In this document: positions 1 through 10,185 of the stretch, one piece after another
Position numbering within the stretch: the first letter of the stretch is position 1
Layout of the letters: each line of letters begins with the position of its first letter
From: Anomaloglossus baeobatrachus
Lineage: Eukaryota > Chordata > Amphibia > Anura > Aromobatidae
DNA: 64,000 bases
Reading direction: 5' to 3'
NCBI RefSeq assembly: GCF_048569485.1
Contig: NC_134357.1
Span: 355,820,709-355,884,708, forward strand
Position numbers and translations under genes: made by a program
The notes under the pieces: model-generated
Told to the model about the DNA's origin: nothing
The model's input: only the letters and a program-made list of their open reading frames with translations
The model's database searches: none

Positions 1-787
1 GGCTGGGAGGAGAGAGGCTGATCCTGGGGAAGGCTGGGAACAGGAGGCTGATGCTGAGGGAGGCTAGAAGGAGAGAGGCTGATGCTGGGGGAGGCTGGAA
101 GGAGAGAGGCTGATGCTGGTGGAGGCTGATGCTTGGGGAGGCTGATGCTGGGGGAGACTGGGAGCGGAAGGCTGATGCTGAGGGAGGCTGGGAGAGGGAG
201 GCTGGGAGGAAGGAGGCTGGGAGGAGAGAGGCTGATCCTGGGGAAGGCTGGGAAGGGGAGGCTGATGCTGGGGGAGGCTGGAAGGAGAGAGGCTGGAAGG
301 AGAGAGGCTGATGCTGGTGGAGGCTGATGCATGGGGAGGCTGATGCTGGGGGAGACTGGGAGCAGAAGGCTGATGCTGAGGGAGGCTGGGAGGAAGGAGG
401 CTGGGAGGAAGGAGGCTGGGAGGAGAGAGGCTGATCCTGGGGAAGGCTGGGAAGGGGAGGCTGATGCTGAGGGAAGCTGGAAGGAGAGAGGCTGATGCTG
501 GGGGAGGCTGGAAGGAGAGAGGCTGAGGCTGGGAGGAGAGAGGCTGATGCTGGGGAAGGCTGATGCTGAGGGAGGCTGGGAGGGGAAAGCTGATGCTGGG
601 GAAGGCTGGGACGACGGAGGCTGGGAGGAGAGAGGCTGATCCTGGGGAAGGCTGGGAGAGGGAGGCTGATGCTGGAGGAGGCTGGAAGGAGAGAGGCTGA
701 TGCTGGCGGAGGCTGATGCTGGGGAGGCTGGGAGAGGGAGGCTGATGCTGAGGGAGGCTGGGAGGAGGGAGGCTGGGAGAGGTAGGC
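1..787. repeat. GGCTGATGCTGGGGGA-type minisatellite
   Basis: Irregular purine-rich minisatellite made of reshuffled short modules (GAGGCTGATGCTGGGG, GAGGCTGGAAGGAGAGA, GAGGCTGGGAGGAAG). Higher-order blocks recur, for example around 120-300 and 320-500. It is cargo of Helitron A. Open frames across it on both strands are by-products of low stop-codon content. Confidence 0.85.
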
Positions 788-799
788 TGAGAGAAGAGA

Positions 800-806
800 G
801 GCTGAT

Positions 807-853
<47 letters not shown>

Positions 854-1180
854 GCACAACACACCACACACACACACACACTGGGAACCACAAACAACTG
901 CCCTACACAGACACCCACACACACAGACAACGCTGCACACACACAACACCCAACACACAAACACCGCGGCACACACAAATATACGCACATACCGCACAAC
1001 ACACACATTGCACAAAACATACCTCCCCCCAAAACACACCACACACACACAAACCGCGCAACACACACACAACGCTACAGACACACAGCGCTCCACAAAC
1101 ACAACACCGCTCTCACCCCCCGCCACACCCAGACAACACCCAGAACATGTACAGCGCCTACACAAACACTTGGTAACTAC
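800..1180. repeat. CA-rich block
   Basis: Pure (CA)n at about 808-834, then a GC/CA mix and degenerate CA-rich DNA. It is closely matched by 2852-3180 in Helitron B, so it belongs to the shared 3' module rather than being an independent microsatellite. Confidence 0.8.
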
Positions 1181-1675
1181 AGACAACAACATCTCTCTAT
1201 ATATATATATAACAAAAATCATACATGAACTACACAATACGTAAATTCTAGAATACCCGATGCGTAGAATCGGGCCACCTTCTAGTCTATATATATAATT
1301 GCCTTATTCTGTCTGTCTGTCTGTCATGCTCCAAAATTGTGTGCTTACGGTGACACAAAGCTGATTGGCCGCTGGGCTCGCCATGGCCCCGCCCCCCCCC
1401 ACGGATTGGCCTCTCGCCCCGGCTCTCTGCAGGTCCCGCCCCCCTCACGCAATGCACGCTCGCTCTGGCCCAACTGACACGGAGCTCTGACTCCCAGGTG
1501 AGTACACACACACACATCAGATCACACTCACTCTCACACACACCTCACACATCCCATCCACACACTCACAACATCCTGGGATATCGCTTGCTTCTACACC
1601 GGCTCCGTCACGATCCCAGCAGCGCCAGACATAACCTTGCGATGCTGGGATCTTGACGGAGCCCGTGAACGCTGG

Positions 1676-1740
1676 TAACCATTATACACATCGGGTAACT
1701 AAGGTCCCTTAGTTACCCGATGTGTATCATAGTTACCAGC
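1676..1740. repeat. Inverted repeat with CATCGGGTAAC core
   Basis: Arms GGTAACCATTATACACATC and its near-complement meet at CTAAGGTCCCTTAG. The CATCGGGTAAC core also lies at the centre of the MITEs at 4851-5586 and 18863-19595, so Helitron B appears to carry a piece of that MITE family. Confidence 0.65.
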
Positions 1741-1861
1741 GTACACCGGCTCCCGGTACACATGTGCAGGGAGCCGGCATTATACTCCTCTCCCCCCAGG
1801 ACTACTCCTCCTATTACAGTCCTCCTATTATACTCCTCTCTGAGTATAATAGGAGAACTAT

Positions 1862-2846
1862 TATAGCATGGGGGATGTAGCACGATGGGGGGTGCGCAGC
1901 ATGGGGGATGTAGCACGATGGGGTGCGCAGCATGGGGGATGTAGCACGATGGGGAGTGTGCAGCATGGGGGATGTAGCACGATGGGGAAGTGCGCAGCAT
2001 GGGGGATGTAGCACGATGGGGAGTGCGCAGCATGGGGGATGTAGTACGATGGGGAGTGCGCAGCATGTGGGATGTAGCACGATGGGGAGTGCGCAGCATG
2101 GGGGATGTAGCACGATGGGGAGTGCGCAGCATGGGGGATGTAGCACGATGGGGAGTGCGCAGCATGGGGGATGTAGCACGATGGGGAGTGCGCAGCATGG
2201 GGGATGTAGCACGATGGGGGAGTGCGCAGCATGGGGGATGTTGCACGATGGGGAGTGCGCAGCATGGGGGATGTAGCACGATGGGGAGTGCGCAGCATGG
2301 GGGATGTAGCACGATGGGGAGTGCGCAGCATGGGGGATGTAGCACGATGGGGAGGTGCGCAGCATGGGGGATGTAGCACGATGGGGAGTGCGCAGCATGG
2401 GGGATGTAGCACGATGGGGAGTGCACAGCATGGCGGATGGAGCACGATGGCGGGTGCGCAGCATGGGGGATGTAGCACGATGGGGGATGTAGCACGATGG
2501 GGGGTGCGCAACATGGGGGATGTAGCACGATGGGGAGTGCGCAGCATGGGGGATGTAGCACGATGGGGAGTGCGCAGCATGGCGGATGGAGCACGATGGG
2601 GGGTGCGCAGCATGGGGGATGTAGCACGATGGGGGGGTGCGCAGCATGGAGGATGGAGCACGTTGGAGAGTGCGCAGCATGGAGGATGGAGCACGATGGG
2701 GAGTGCGCAGCATGGGGGATGGAGCACGATGGGGGGGTGCGCAGCATGGGGGATGGAGCACGATGGGGAATGCGCAGCATAGGGGGATGGGGCATGATGG
2801 GGGGTGCGCAGCATGGGGGATGGAGCATGATGGGAGGTGCACACCT
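1862..2846. repeat. 33-bp minisatellite, about 30 units
   Basis: Units of the form GTGCGCAGCATGGGGGATGT plus AGCACGATGGGGA, with slight length changes (32-34 bp) and more substitutions toward the right end. Because 33 is a multiple of 3, several frames stay open on both strands. These are not taken as genes. Confidence 0.9.
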
Positions 2847-3197
2847 CCCCCCAACACACACACACACACACACAGGGAACCACAAACACCGCCATACACA
2901 GACACCCACACACACAGACAACGCTGCACACACACAACACCAACACACAAACACCACGGCATACATAAATATACGCACATACCGCACAACACACACATTG
3001 CACAAAACATACCTCCCCCAAAACACACCACACCCACACAAACCGCGCAACACACACACAACGCGACAGACACACAGCGCTCCACAAACAACGCAACACA
3101 CATACAACACCGCTCTCACCCCCCGCCACACCCAGACAACACCCAGAACATGTACAGCGCCCTACACAAACACTTGGTAACTACACACAACAACATC

Positions 3198-3265
<68 letters not shown>

Positions 3266-3287
3266 TATACATATATATATATATACA

Positions 3288-3318
<31 letters not shown>

Positions 3319-3325
3319 CTATATC
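3198..3325. repeat. (TA)n microsatellite
   Basis: Long TA/TATATACA tract near the 3' end of Helitron B. The matching place in Helitron A (1196-1212) holds only a short TA run, so this tract expanded after the two copies diverged. Confidence 0.9.
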
Positions 3326-3587
3326 TATAACAAAAATCATACATGAACTACACAATACGTAAATTGTAGAATACCCGATGCGTAGAATCGGGCCACCTTC
3401 TAGTCTATTAATAGCTGTGGTAATATTCCTACACAATTAAAGTGACAGCGTCCCGTAATCACAGAGGCCGGTGTGATCTCACTACCACATGACTGTGACA
3501 CAGCTTCCATGTGAAGCAAGAGCCATAGCTACGTCATCTAACCCAACCTGCACACACCCATGACTAGCACGCATGCGTGCCCCTTGG

Positions 3588-3595
3588 TGACGTCA
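3588..3595. promoter_or_regulatory. CRE palindrome TGACGTCA
   Basis: Perfect 8-bp CREB/ATF site in the promoter-like region. Confidence 0.5.
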
Positions 3596-3883
3596 CATGA
3601 CACTGGTTGATACCAAATAAGCTTCCCTCTCCAGGTAAACTATGGGCGGCCATCTTTGAAGTGGTTACAGCCCTATCAATGATCCATATCGTATTGAAAG
3701 ATTAAATAGATTAAATCTGGAGATAAAGTTTTACTGAAAACTGATAGCACAACAATAAGAAAGCACTGGCCAGAAATGTTCTCACGTTTTACTGGGATTA
3801 AAGCAGATGTGCCCGAAAGTAAAATGGCTACCGGTCAGTCAGAGGAACGCCCTGTTTCCGTGTGAGGGGCCCTCGTGACTCGG

Positions 3884-3891
3884 TGACGTCA
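3884..3891. promoter_or_regulatory. Second CRE palindrome TGACGTCA
   Basis: Second perfect CREB/ATF site, 135 bp before the gap; a half-site TGACGTC also occurs near 4000. Confidence 0.5.
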
Positions 3892-4018
3892 GGACGCTGG
3901 GGCTGACGGGACTAGTCCGGTTGTTGTCGTCGCAGGGAAGCAGCGTCTCTGTCAGTGTTTCTTCTGAGCTCCCAGCGCCAGGCCCGGTCCGTGTACCTGA
4001 GTGACGTCCTTACCGGGG

Positions 4019-4218
4019 NNNNNNNNNNNNNNNNNNNNNNNNNNNNNNNNNNNNNNNNNNNNNNNNNNNNNNNNNNNNNNNNNNNNNNNNNNNNNNNNNN
4101 NNNNNNNNNNNNNNNNNNNNNNNNNNNNNNNNNNNNNNNNNNNNNNNNNNNNNNNNNNNNNNNNNNNNNNNNNNNNNNNNNNNNNNNNNNNNNNNNNNNN
4201 NNNNNNNNNNNNNNNNNN
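4019..4218. other. Assembly gap (200 N)
   Basis: Exactly 200 N, which suggests a fixed-length filler of unknown true size. The GC-rich DNA on its left and the G/GA-rich repeat on its right are hard to sequence. It may hide CHMP4B exon 1. Confidence 0.98.
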
Positions 4219-4345
4219 TAGAGGAGAGGGGAGAGGGCGGCACCACTGCTAGAGGAGAGGGCTGCACCACTGCTAGAGGGAGAGGAGGGGGGAGGAGAGG
4301 GCTGCACCGCTGCCGCGGGGGGGGGGGGGGGGGGGTGGGGGGAGA
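4219..4345. repeat. Purine-rich low-complexity DNA with G-run
   Basis: Repeats of GAGGAGAGGGCTGCACCACTGCTAGAGG ending in a run of about 19 G at 4316-4335. G-quadruplex-prone and probably why the gap sits beside it. From here to 4850 no gene is seen. Confidence 0.8.
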
Positions 4346-4850
4346 GGGCTTCTCCAATGTACTGCTACTGTACTAGGAGATCTGCACCACTGAAGTGAAC
4401 CAGTGATTATCCCCTTATATATGATGTAATCTCAGGAGGCCAGGCCATGCTGGGGCTTGTAGTCCAATGATCGCTCCCCAGTCCATTGGTCAGTAACTGG
4501 GTAGCTCTACTGATGGTCCATTGGTTGTACTGGCAGGGCATGCTGGGAGTTGTGGTGACTGACCTGATGGGTATATGACGTTACCTGTGAACTCACCTGT
4601 AGATAGTTTCCGTCTCTAGGAACACATCACAGTACTTGGCAGTTAGGCCCTGGGGGCACATGGTTTACTACTTTCATTGTTGCAGCATGCTCAATGACGA
4701 CATGTGGCACCTGGTGCATCGGTCAGGTCGTGGCTCATTGTCTGTTCACCTTCATACAGTTGGCACCCACTTCTGTAGCCAATGGAAGCTGTCTGATGGT
4801 GTCATGTGACCTACACTGAGGAAAAAAATGGAAGTTGCTTGTTGACTCTA

Positions 4851-5586
4851 AAGGCCCCCGTCACACTAAGCAACATCGCTAGCAACATCGCTGGTAACGA
4901 ACAACTTTTGTGACGTTGCTAGCGATGTTGCTGTGTGTGACATCCAGCAACAACCTGGCCCCTGCTGTGAGGTCGTTGGTTGTTGCTGAATGTCCTGGGC
5001 CATTTTTTAGTTGTTGCTGTCCTGCTGTGAAGCACAGATCGCTGTGTGTGACAGCGAGACAGCAACAACTAATGTGCAGTGAGCAGGGAGCCAGCTTCTG
5101 CTGAGGCTGGTAACTAATGTAAACATCGGGTAACCAAGAAGCCCTGTCCTTGGTTACCCGATATTTACCTTTGATACCAGCCTCCCCCGCTCTCACTGCC
5201 TGTGCTGCCGGCTCCTGCTCTGTGCACAGATAGCTGCAGCACACATCAGGCAATTAACCAGATGTGTGCTGTAACTAGGAGAGCAAGGAGCCAGCACTAA
5301 GCAGTGTGCGCTGCTCCCTGCTCTGTGCACATTTAGCTGCAGCACACATCGGGTTAATTAACCTGATGTGTGCTGTAACTAGGAGACTGGGGGCTGGTCA
5401 CTGGTTGCTGGTGAGCTCACCAGCAACTCGTGTAGCCACGCTCCAGCGATCCCTGCCAGGTCAGGTTGCTGGTGGGATCGCTGGAGCGTCGCAGTGTGAC
5501 ATCTCACCAGCAACCTCCTAGCAACTTACCAGCGATCCCTATAGTTGTTGGGATCGCTGGTAAGTTGCTTAGTGTGACTGGACCTT
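4851..5586. mobile_element. MITE with CACACTAAGCAAC inverted ends
   Basis: Ends are AAGGCCCCCGTCACACTAAG and its near-complement CTTAGTGTGACTGGACCTT. Most of the body is inverted: GCTAGCAACATCGCTGG near the left, CCAGCGATCC near the right, and a central GGGTAACC palindrome at about 5120-5170. Related in design to the repeats at 18863, 28264, 31404 and 40819. Non-coding, hAT-like by look only. Confidence 0.7.
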
Positions 5587-5991
5587 AAAACTTCCCTCCA
5601 CCTTTATAAAGCCCCTTTCCAGTAATCTGTGTGATGGTCTCCACCTTGTAGACCATTGTTGATCAGACCGGAGAGGCTGCGGCACTTGGCTCCCCATGGG
5701 TCCATTATTGCTGTCCCATTTCTGGTTGTGCTTGGTCTTCTGGACATGTATGCCTAGTAGATAGTATTAGCATTGGTTCTACTGAAAACAGAAGAGCTGA
5801 CAGCCCTGCAGTCTATTACTGTCAAGATCAGGAAAAGCCTGTGACCGAACAAAGTGTATATACCAGAGAGAAATATGTTACTGGAAATTCCAGATCGGGG
5901 GAGCAAACTGACTAATGAAATAACAGTAGGAAGTTATTAAATGAGTTTACTACGACTATATAATCTGTGCATTTCACTATTATGCTATGTA

Positions 5992-6789
5992 GGGATGAGT
6001 GGACTTGTGGATGTTCGGGCCGAACTTTAGTTAAAAGTTTGGCTTGGTACCTGGGCGTGACTCAAATTTGAGTCCCGAACTCCAAGGAAGTCATACACGT
6101 TTTGGCTGTAAAATGGTTGTACTAAAGCCTAGGGGCCTGGAGAAGGAAGCAAAATGGGGTAAGAGCAGGACAATTGCCCTGCAAATGAATGTGGATAGGG
6201 TATAAATAAATAATTAAAAAATAAATAAAAAATGACTTATGGTTTCCCCCCCCCCCCCCCTCCTATTTTTGATAACCAGCAAAGGTAAAGCAGACACCTG
6301 AGGGCCGGTATTTTCAGGCTGGGAAGGCCCATGGTTATTTGGCCCTTTCCAGCCTAAAAATATCAGCCCACAACTACCCCAGAAGTGGCGTATTCATAGA
6401 TGAGCCCCATTCTGCCACTTTATCTGGCTCTTCCCAATTGCTCTGGTGCAGTGACTATTGGGGTAATATTTTTGGGGTTGATGTCAGCTGTGAGTTGACA
6501 GCTGGCATCAAGCCCAAGGGTTAGTAATGGAGAGGCGACTATTAAACACCCCCCATTACTAACCCGACAAAGTGAAAAGTAAAGAAAACAAAACACACAT
6601 ACGCAGAAATAGTTTTTCAATAAAGACTCCCCCACACTCCCTCTTCCACTAATTTATTAAATAAAAAAATCCTTGAAGTTCCAACGTAATGTCCCATGAC
6701 GTCCATCGAACCCTATAGAGTCTTGTTTTCAGAATGAGGCTCAATAGGTCACTCGTAGTCTCACTTTGCAGTTCTGGTTCGCTCATCCC
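5992..6789. mobile_element. Interspersed element with GGGATGAG ends
   Basis: 798 bp bounded by GGGATGAG and CTCATCCC, with near-identical flanks (TATGCTATGTA / TATTGCTATGTA) that look like a target duplication. A C-run lies at 6247-6260. No coding frame is recognised. Superfamily uncertain. Confidence 0.55.
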
Positions 6790-7800
6790 TATTGCTATGT
6801 AATGCAATGAGTTTATTACCACGCTAAGGTCACATGATCAGTATTCGGTGAGGATTTCACCTCAGTATTTGTAGCCAAATTCAGGAGTGGGTGATAAATC
6901 CAGAAGTGGTGACGTGTTTCTATTACACTATTCCTCTGATTGTCCCACTTCTGGTTTTGCCTTACAAATACTAATGTAAAATATTGAAGGTGTGCACATG
7001 GCCGATCTGTGTATATCCCGAGGGAGGACGCTACTGCTGTGTACAACCCGAGGAGCGCACATAGGCACAGTCAGGCTCCTGCTATAGCTGTAAGGATCCT
7101 AACAGTTCAGCCCATCATATGCCATTGTCCATAGTGTCAGCGGCACATGAGACGTTTGACAGAGGGGGAGGGGTACCGATAGGTTGCTTTGGCTGATTGT
7201 ATAGGTCTGCTGTACAATATAGCCTATCACCCCAACAGACAGGATCTGATTGACGGGTGCAGTAATGCTGCTCTATGCAATAAATGCACTGAATTACCTA
7301 TGTGATTATAACAATGTATGTTCATGTTCCCTTAGAGGCTAATATTGTTAAACAAAAAAAATCATGAAAACACCTTCACCAATAACCTAGTGTTACCCAG
7401 TAACTTAATTGCTTAGTCTAGAAAAAATAAACATTCTTTAAAGCAATACATTTCAATTATTTATCCTGTACGCTGAAGCCATAACAAAAAAAAATATTAA
7501 AACAATACCAGAATTGCTGTCTCTTGCCAAGTCAACCCTACAAAAAAATGAAAGAAGCTGTAAATTTTCTATCTGGCAATAAGTCCTCATACAACACTAT
7601 CTACGACAAAACAAAATCATCGGTCTTCCACCCCCGAAAATTAAAGAAAAAAAAATTTTGTGTTACCGTAATGTAGTAAAGCACACGAAACTGACATAAA
7701 TTGGGTCTTCTCATTACATAGGTCTACAAGAAAATATTTTTTGTTATCATCGCAGGTGACTGTATTTTTCTGAATCATCTTTTTGTCCTGATTTAAAAAA
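6790..7800. other. Intron stretch without recognised gene
   Basis: AT-rich DNA. 7340-7780 resembles the A-rich repeat seen at 17850-17990 and 34200-34460 (ACACCAGAATTGC-like and CCTCATACA-like motifs), so it is probably an old dispersed repeat. Confidence 0.4.
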
Positions 7801-7805
7801 TGTAC

Positions 7806-8425
7806 TGTATTTTTCGTTTTACGAGATGCACCGGATTATAAGATGCATCCCAAATTTAGAGAGAAAAAAAGGTAAAAAAAATGGGGTCCAACTTATACCC
7901 CGGTGTAGTCTTACCGGAGGAGGGCGACAGTGGTGGTGGACGGGGGGGGGGGGGTCACAGGAGACAAAGGCTGTGCTAACAGGGGTGGCGGGTCTTTGGT
8001 GGAGCAGGCCGGTGCGGTGAGTGTCCCAGTCTGTCCGCGGTCCTGGTTTCAAATGATGGCGCCCGGAGCGGTATGTGCGCAGATGGAGCTCTCATCCAAG
8101 AGCGCCATCTGCGCACGCGCTGACTCCTGGCACAATCATTTGAAACCGGGACCACAGACAGACTGGGACACTCACCGCACAGCCACTGCAGACCGCAGAG
8201 CCGCCCACCCGTTCACCCACACAGAGTGGCAGCCAGCAGGCCGCGCCCCCCCCCCCCTCCCCCGCACACAGAGGAAGCCAGCACCGACACACGCCTGGTC
8301 GCCCGCACACAGAGCTGCACAGACAGCCCCCCGGTAAGCTGTATTTGGATTTTAAGACGCACCCCTCATTTTCCTCCCAAATTTTTGGGAGGAAAAGTGC
8401 ATCAGTTAATCCAAAAAATAAGTTT
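7806..8425. mobile_element. MITE-like repeat with ATAAGATGCA / GACGCACC ends
   Basis: The left part (TTTTACGAGATGCACCGG, ATAAGATGCATCCCAAATTT) and right part (TTTAAGACGCACCCC, GGAGGAAAAGTGCATC) are inverted relatives of each other around a GC-rich core with CGCGCCCCCC. Another inverted pair lies at about 8040-8150 (GGTTTCAAATGAT and ATCATTTGAAACC). Non-coding. Confidence 0.55.
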
Positions 8426-8489
8426 TACAGTTTTTCTGTAGCACGTAAAGTTTCCATGGAGCACCATCATTATTATAAGGTATAGGAAA

Positions 8490-10078
8490 TACAGTTAGGT
8501 CCAGAAACATTTGGACAGTGACACAATTTTCGCGAGTTGGGCTCTGCATGCCACCACATTGGATTTGAAATGAAATCTCTACAACAGAATTCAAGTGCAG
8601 ATTGTAACGTTTAATTTGAAGGTTTGAACAAAAATATCTGATAGAAATAAACCAAACCCAAACAAAATATTTTTATTTTCAATATTTTGTTGTGAATCCT
8701 TTGGAGGCAATCACTGCGTTAAGTCTGGAACCCATGGACATCACCAAACGCTGGGTTTCCTCCTTCTTAATGCTTTGCCAGGCCTTTACAGCCGCAGCCT
8801 TCAGGTCTTGCTTGTTTGTGGGTCTTTCCGTCTTAAGTCTGGATTTGAGCAAGTGAAATGCATGCTCAATTGGGTTAAGATCTGGTGATTGACTTGGCCA
8901 TTGCAGAATCTTCCACTTTTTTGCACTCATGAACTCCTGGGTAGCTTTGGCTGTATGCTTAGGGTCATTGTCCATCTGTACTATGAAGCGCCGTCCGATC
9001 AACTTTGCGGCATTTGGCTGAATCTGGGCTGAAAGTATATCCCGGTACACTTCAGAATTCATCCGGCTACTCTTGTCTGCTGTTATGTCATCAATAAACA
9101 CAAGTGACCCAGTGCCATTGAAAGCCATGCATGCCCATGCCATCACGTTGCCTCCACCATGTTTTACAGAGGATGTTGTGTGCCTTGGATCATGTGCTGT
9201 TCCCTTTCTTCTCCAAACTTTTTTCTTCCCATCATTCTGGTACAGGTTGATCTTTGTCTCATCTGTCCATAGAATACTTTTCCAGAACTGAGCTGGCTTC
9301 ATGAGGTGTTTTTCAGCAAATTTAACTCTGGCCTGTCTATTTTTGGAATTGGTGAATGGTTTGCATCTAGATGTGAACCCTTTGTATTTACTCTCATGGA
9401 GTCTTCTCTTTACTGTTGACTTAGAGACAGATACACCTACTTCACTGAGAGTGTTCTGGACTTCAGTTGATATTGTGAACAGGTTCTTCTTCACCAAAGA
9501 AAGTATGCGGCGGTCATCCACCACTGTTGTCATCCGTGGACGCCCAGGCCTTTTTGAGTTCCCAAGCTCACCAGTCAATTCCTTTTTTCTCAGAATGTAC
9601 CCGACTGTTGATTTTGCTACTCCAAGCATGTCTGCTATCTCTCTGATGGATTTTTTTCTTTTTTTTCAGCCTTAGGATGTTCTGCTTCACCTCAATTGAG
9701 CGTTCCTTAGACCGCATGTTGTCTGGTCACAGCAACAGCTTCCAAATGCAAAACCACACACCTGTAATCAACCCCAGACCTTTTAACTACTTCATTGATT
9801 ACAGGTTAACGAGGGAGACGCCTTCAGAGTTAATTGCAGCCCTTAGAGTCCCTTGTCCAATTACTTTTGGTCCCTTGAAAAAGAGGAGGCTATGCATTAC
9901 AGAACTATGATTCCTAAACCCTTTCTCCGATTTGGATGTGAAAACTCTCATATTGCAGCTGGGAGTGTGCACTTTCAGCCCATATTATATATATAATTGT
10001 ATTTCTGAACATGTTTTTGTAAACAGCTAAAATAACAAAACTTGTGTCACTGTCCAAATATTTCTGGCCCTGACTGTA
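8490..10078 (-). mobile_element. Tc1/mariner element, near full length
   Basis: About 1.59 kb with inverted ends CAGTTAGGTCCAGAAACATT at the left and its near-complement TTTCTGGCCCTGACTG at the right, each flanked by TA, the standard Tc1 target duplication. It encodes a transposase on the minus strand that covers most of the interior. The high quality of the ends and frame suggests a fairly young copy. Confidence 0.9.
8679..9718 (-). pseudogene. Tc1 transposase, one frameshift
   Basis: DDE transposase that would cut and paste the surrounding element. An open frame of 316 codons (8679-9629) has the second HTH region with the GRPRMT hook (GRPR near residues 28-31), the first catalytic Asp in WTDETKINLYQ, the second in QMDNDPKHT, and the DD34E Glu in SPDLNPIEH. 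The natural start is upstream at about 9718 (MRSKERSIEVKQNILRL), giving about 346 residues, the usual Tc1 size. The first part is out of frame with the rest because of an A-run near 9652-9670, so this copy has one indel and otherwise looks whole. Confidence 0.85.
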
Positions 10079-10185
10079 TACTGGCGACATTAAGAAAACA
10101 GTAATCAACAAATCAGGAAAAATGCTTCACCGCAAAACATTGTTTACTGAAACAAAATAATTTCACATGCAAAATAAAAACCAAA

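Larger units (their letters stand above)
1..1285 (+). mobile_element. Non-autonomous Helitron A, 3' part
   Basis: The 3' end has the Helitron signature: a small hairpin (CCCGAT, loop, ATCGGG at 1257-1274) followed a few bases later by CTAG at 1282-1285. The last ~490 bp (CA-rich block, short TA run, hairpin) are closely repeated at the end of the next element (about 2843-3403), which fixes this as a repeated 3' module. The 5' TC end lies left of the window. The rest is a minisatellite. No Rep/helicase coding is seen, so it is non-autonomous. The family assignment rests on termini only. Confidence 0.66.
1286..3403 (+). mobile_element. Non-autonomous Helitron B, complete, joined to A
   Basis: Starts with TC (TCTATATATATAATTGCC at 1286) directly after the CTAG end of Helitron A and ends with the same hairpin plus CTAG at 3400-3403; 2118 bp. 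Order: AT-rich 5' end, (CTGT)n, GC-rich stretch, two hairpins (about 1598-1668 and 1676-1740), a 33-bp minisatellite, CA-rich block, long TA tract, 3' hairpin. No Rep/helicase coding is visible. Head-to-tail junctions without host bases between are a known Helitron habit. Confidence 0.68.
3404..4018 (+). promoter_or_regulatory. Promoter-like region and putative CHMP4B 5' UTR
   Basis: Non-repetitive and increasingly GC/CpG-rich toward the gap. It holds two perfect cAMP-response palindromes, a GCATGCGTGC NRF-1-like site near 3571 and GCCATCTT / AAAATGGC YY1-like motifs near 3652 and 3823. This mix is typical of housekeeping promoters. The end, just before the gap, reads like a 5' UTR. The link to the CHMP4B exons 23 kb downstream is inferred from strand, order and the missing first exon. 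Confidence 0.5.

Noticed and set aside
1713-3362. Cys/His-rich and TH-rich frames across the 33-bp and CA repeats
   Set aside because: Products of a 33-bp period and CA tracts read in all frames.
4879-5253. Frames in the MITE at 4851 as CHMP4B exon 1
   Set aside because: No resemblance to the CHMP4 N-terminus and inside an inverted repeat.
7930-8337. 135-codon frame on the plus strand
   Set aside because: Lies in the GC-rich core of a dispersed inverted repeat; no domain seen.
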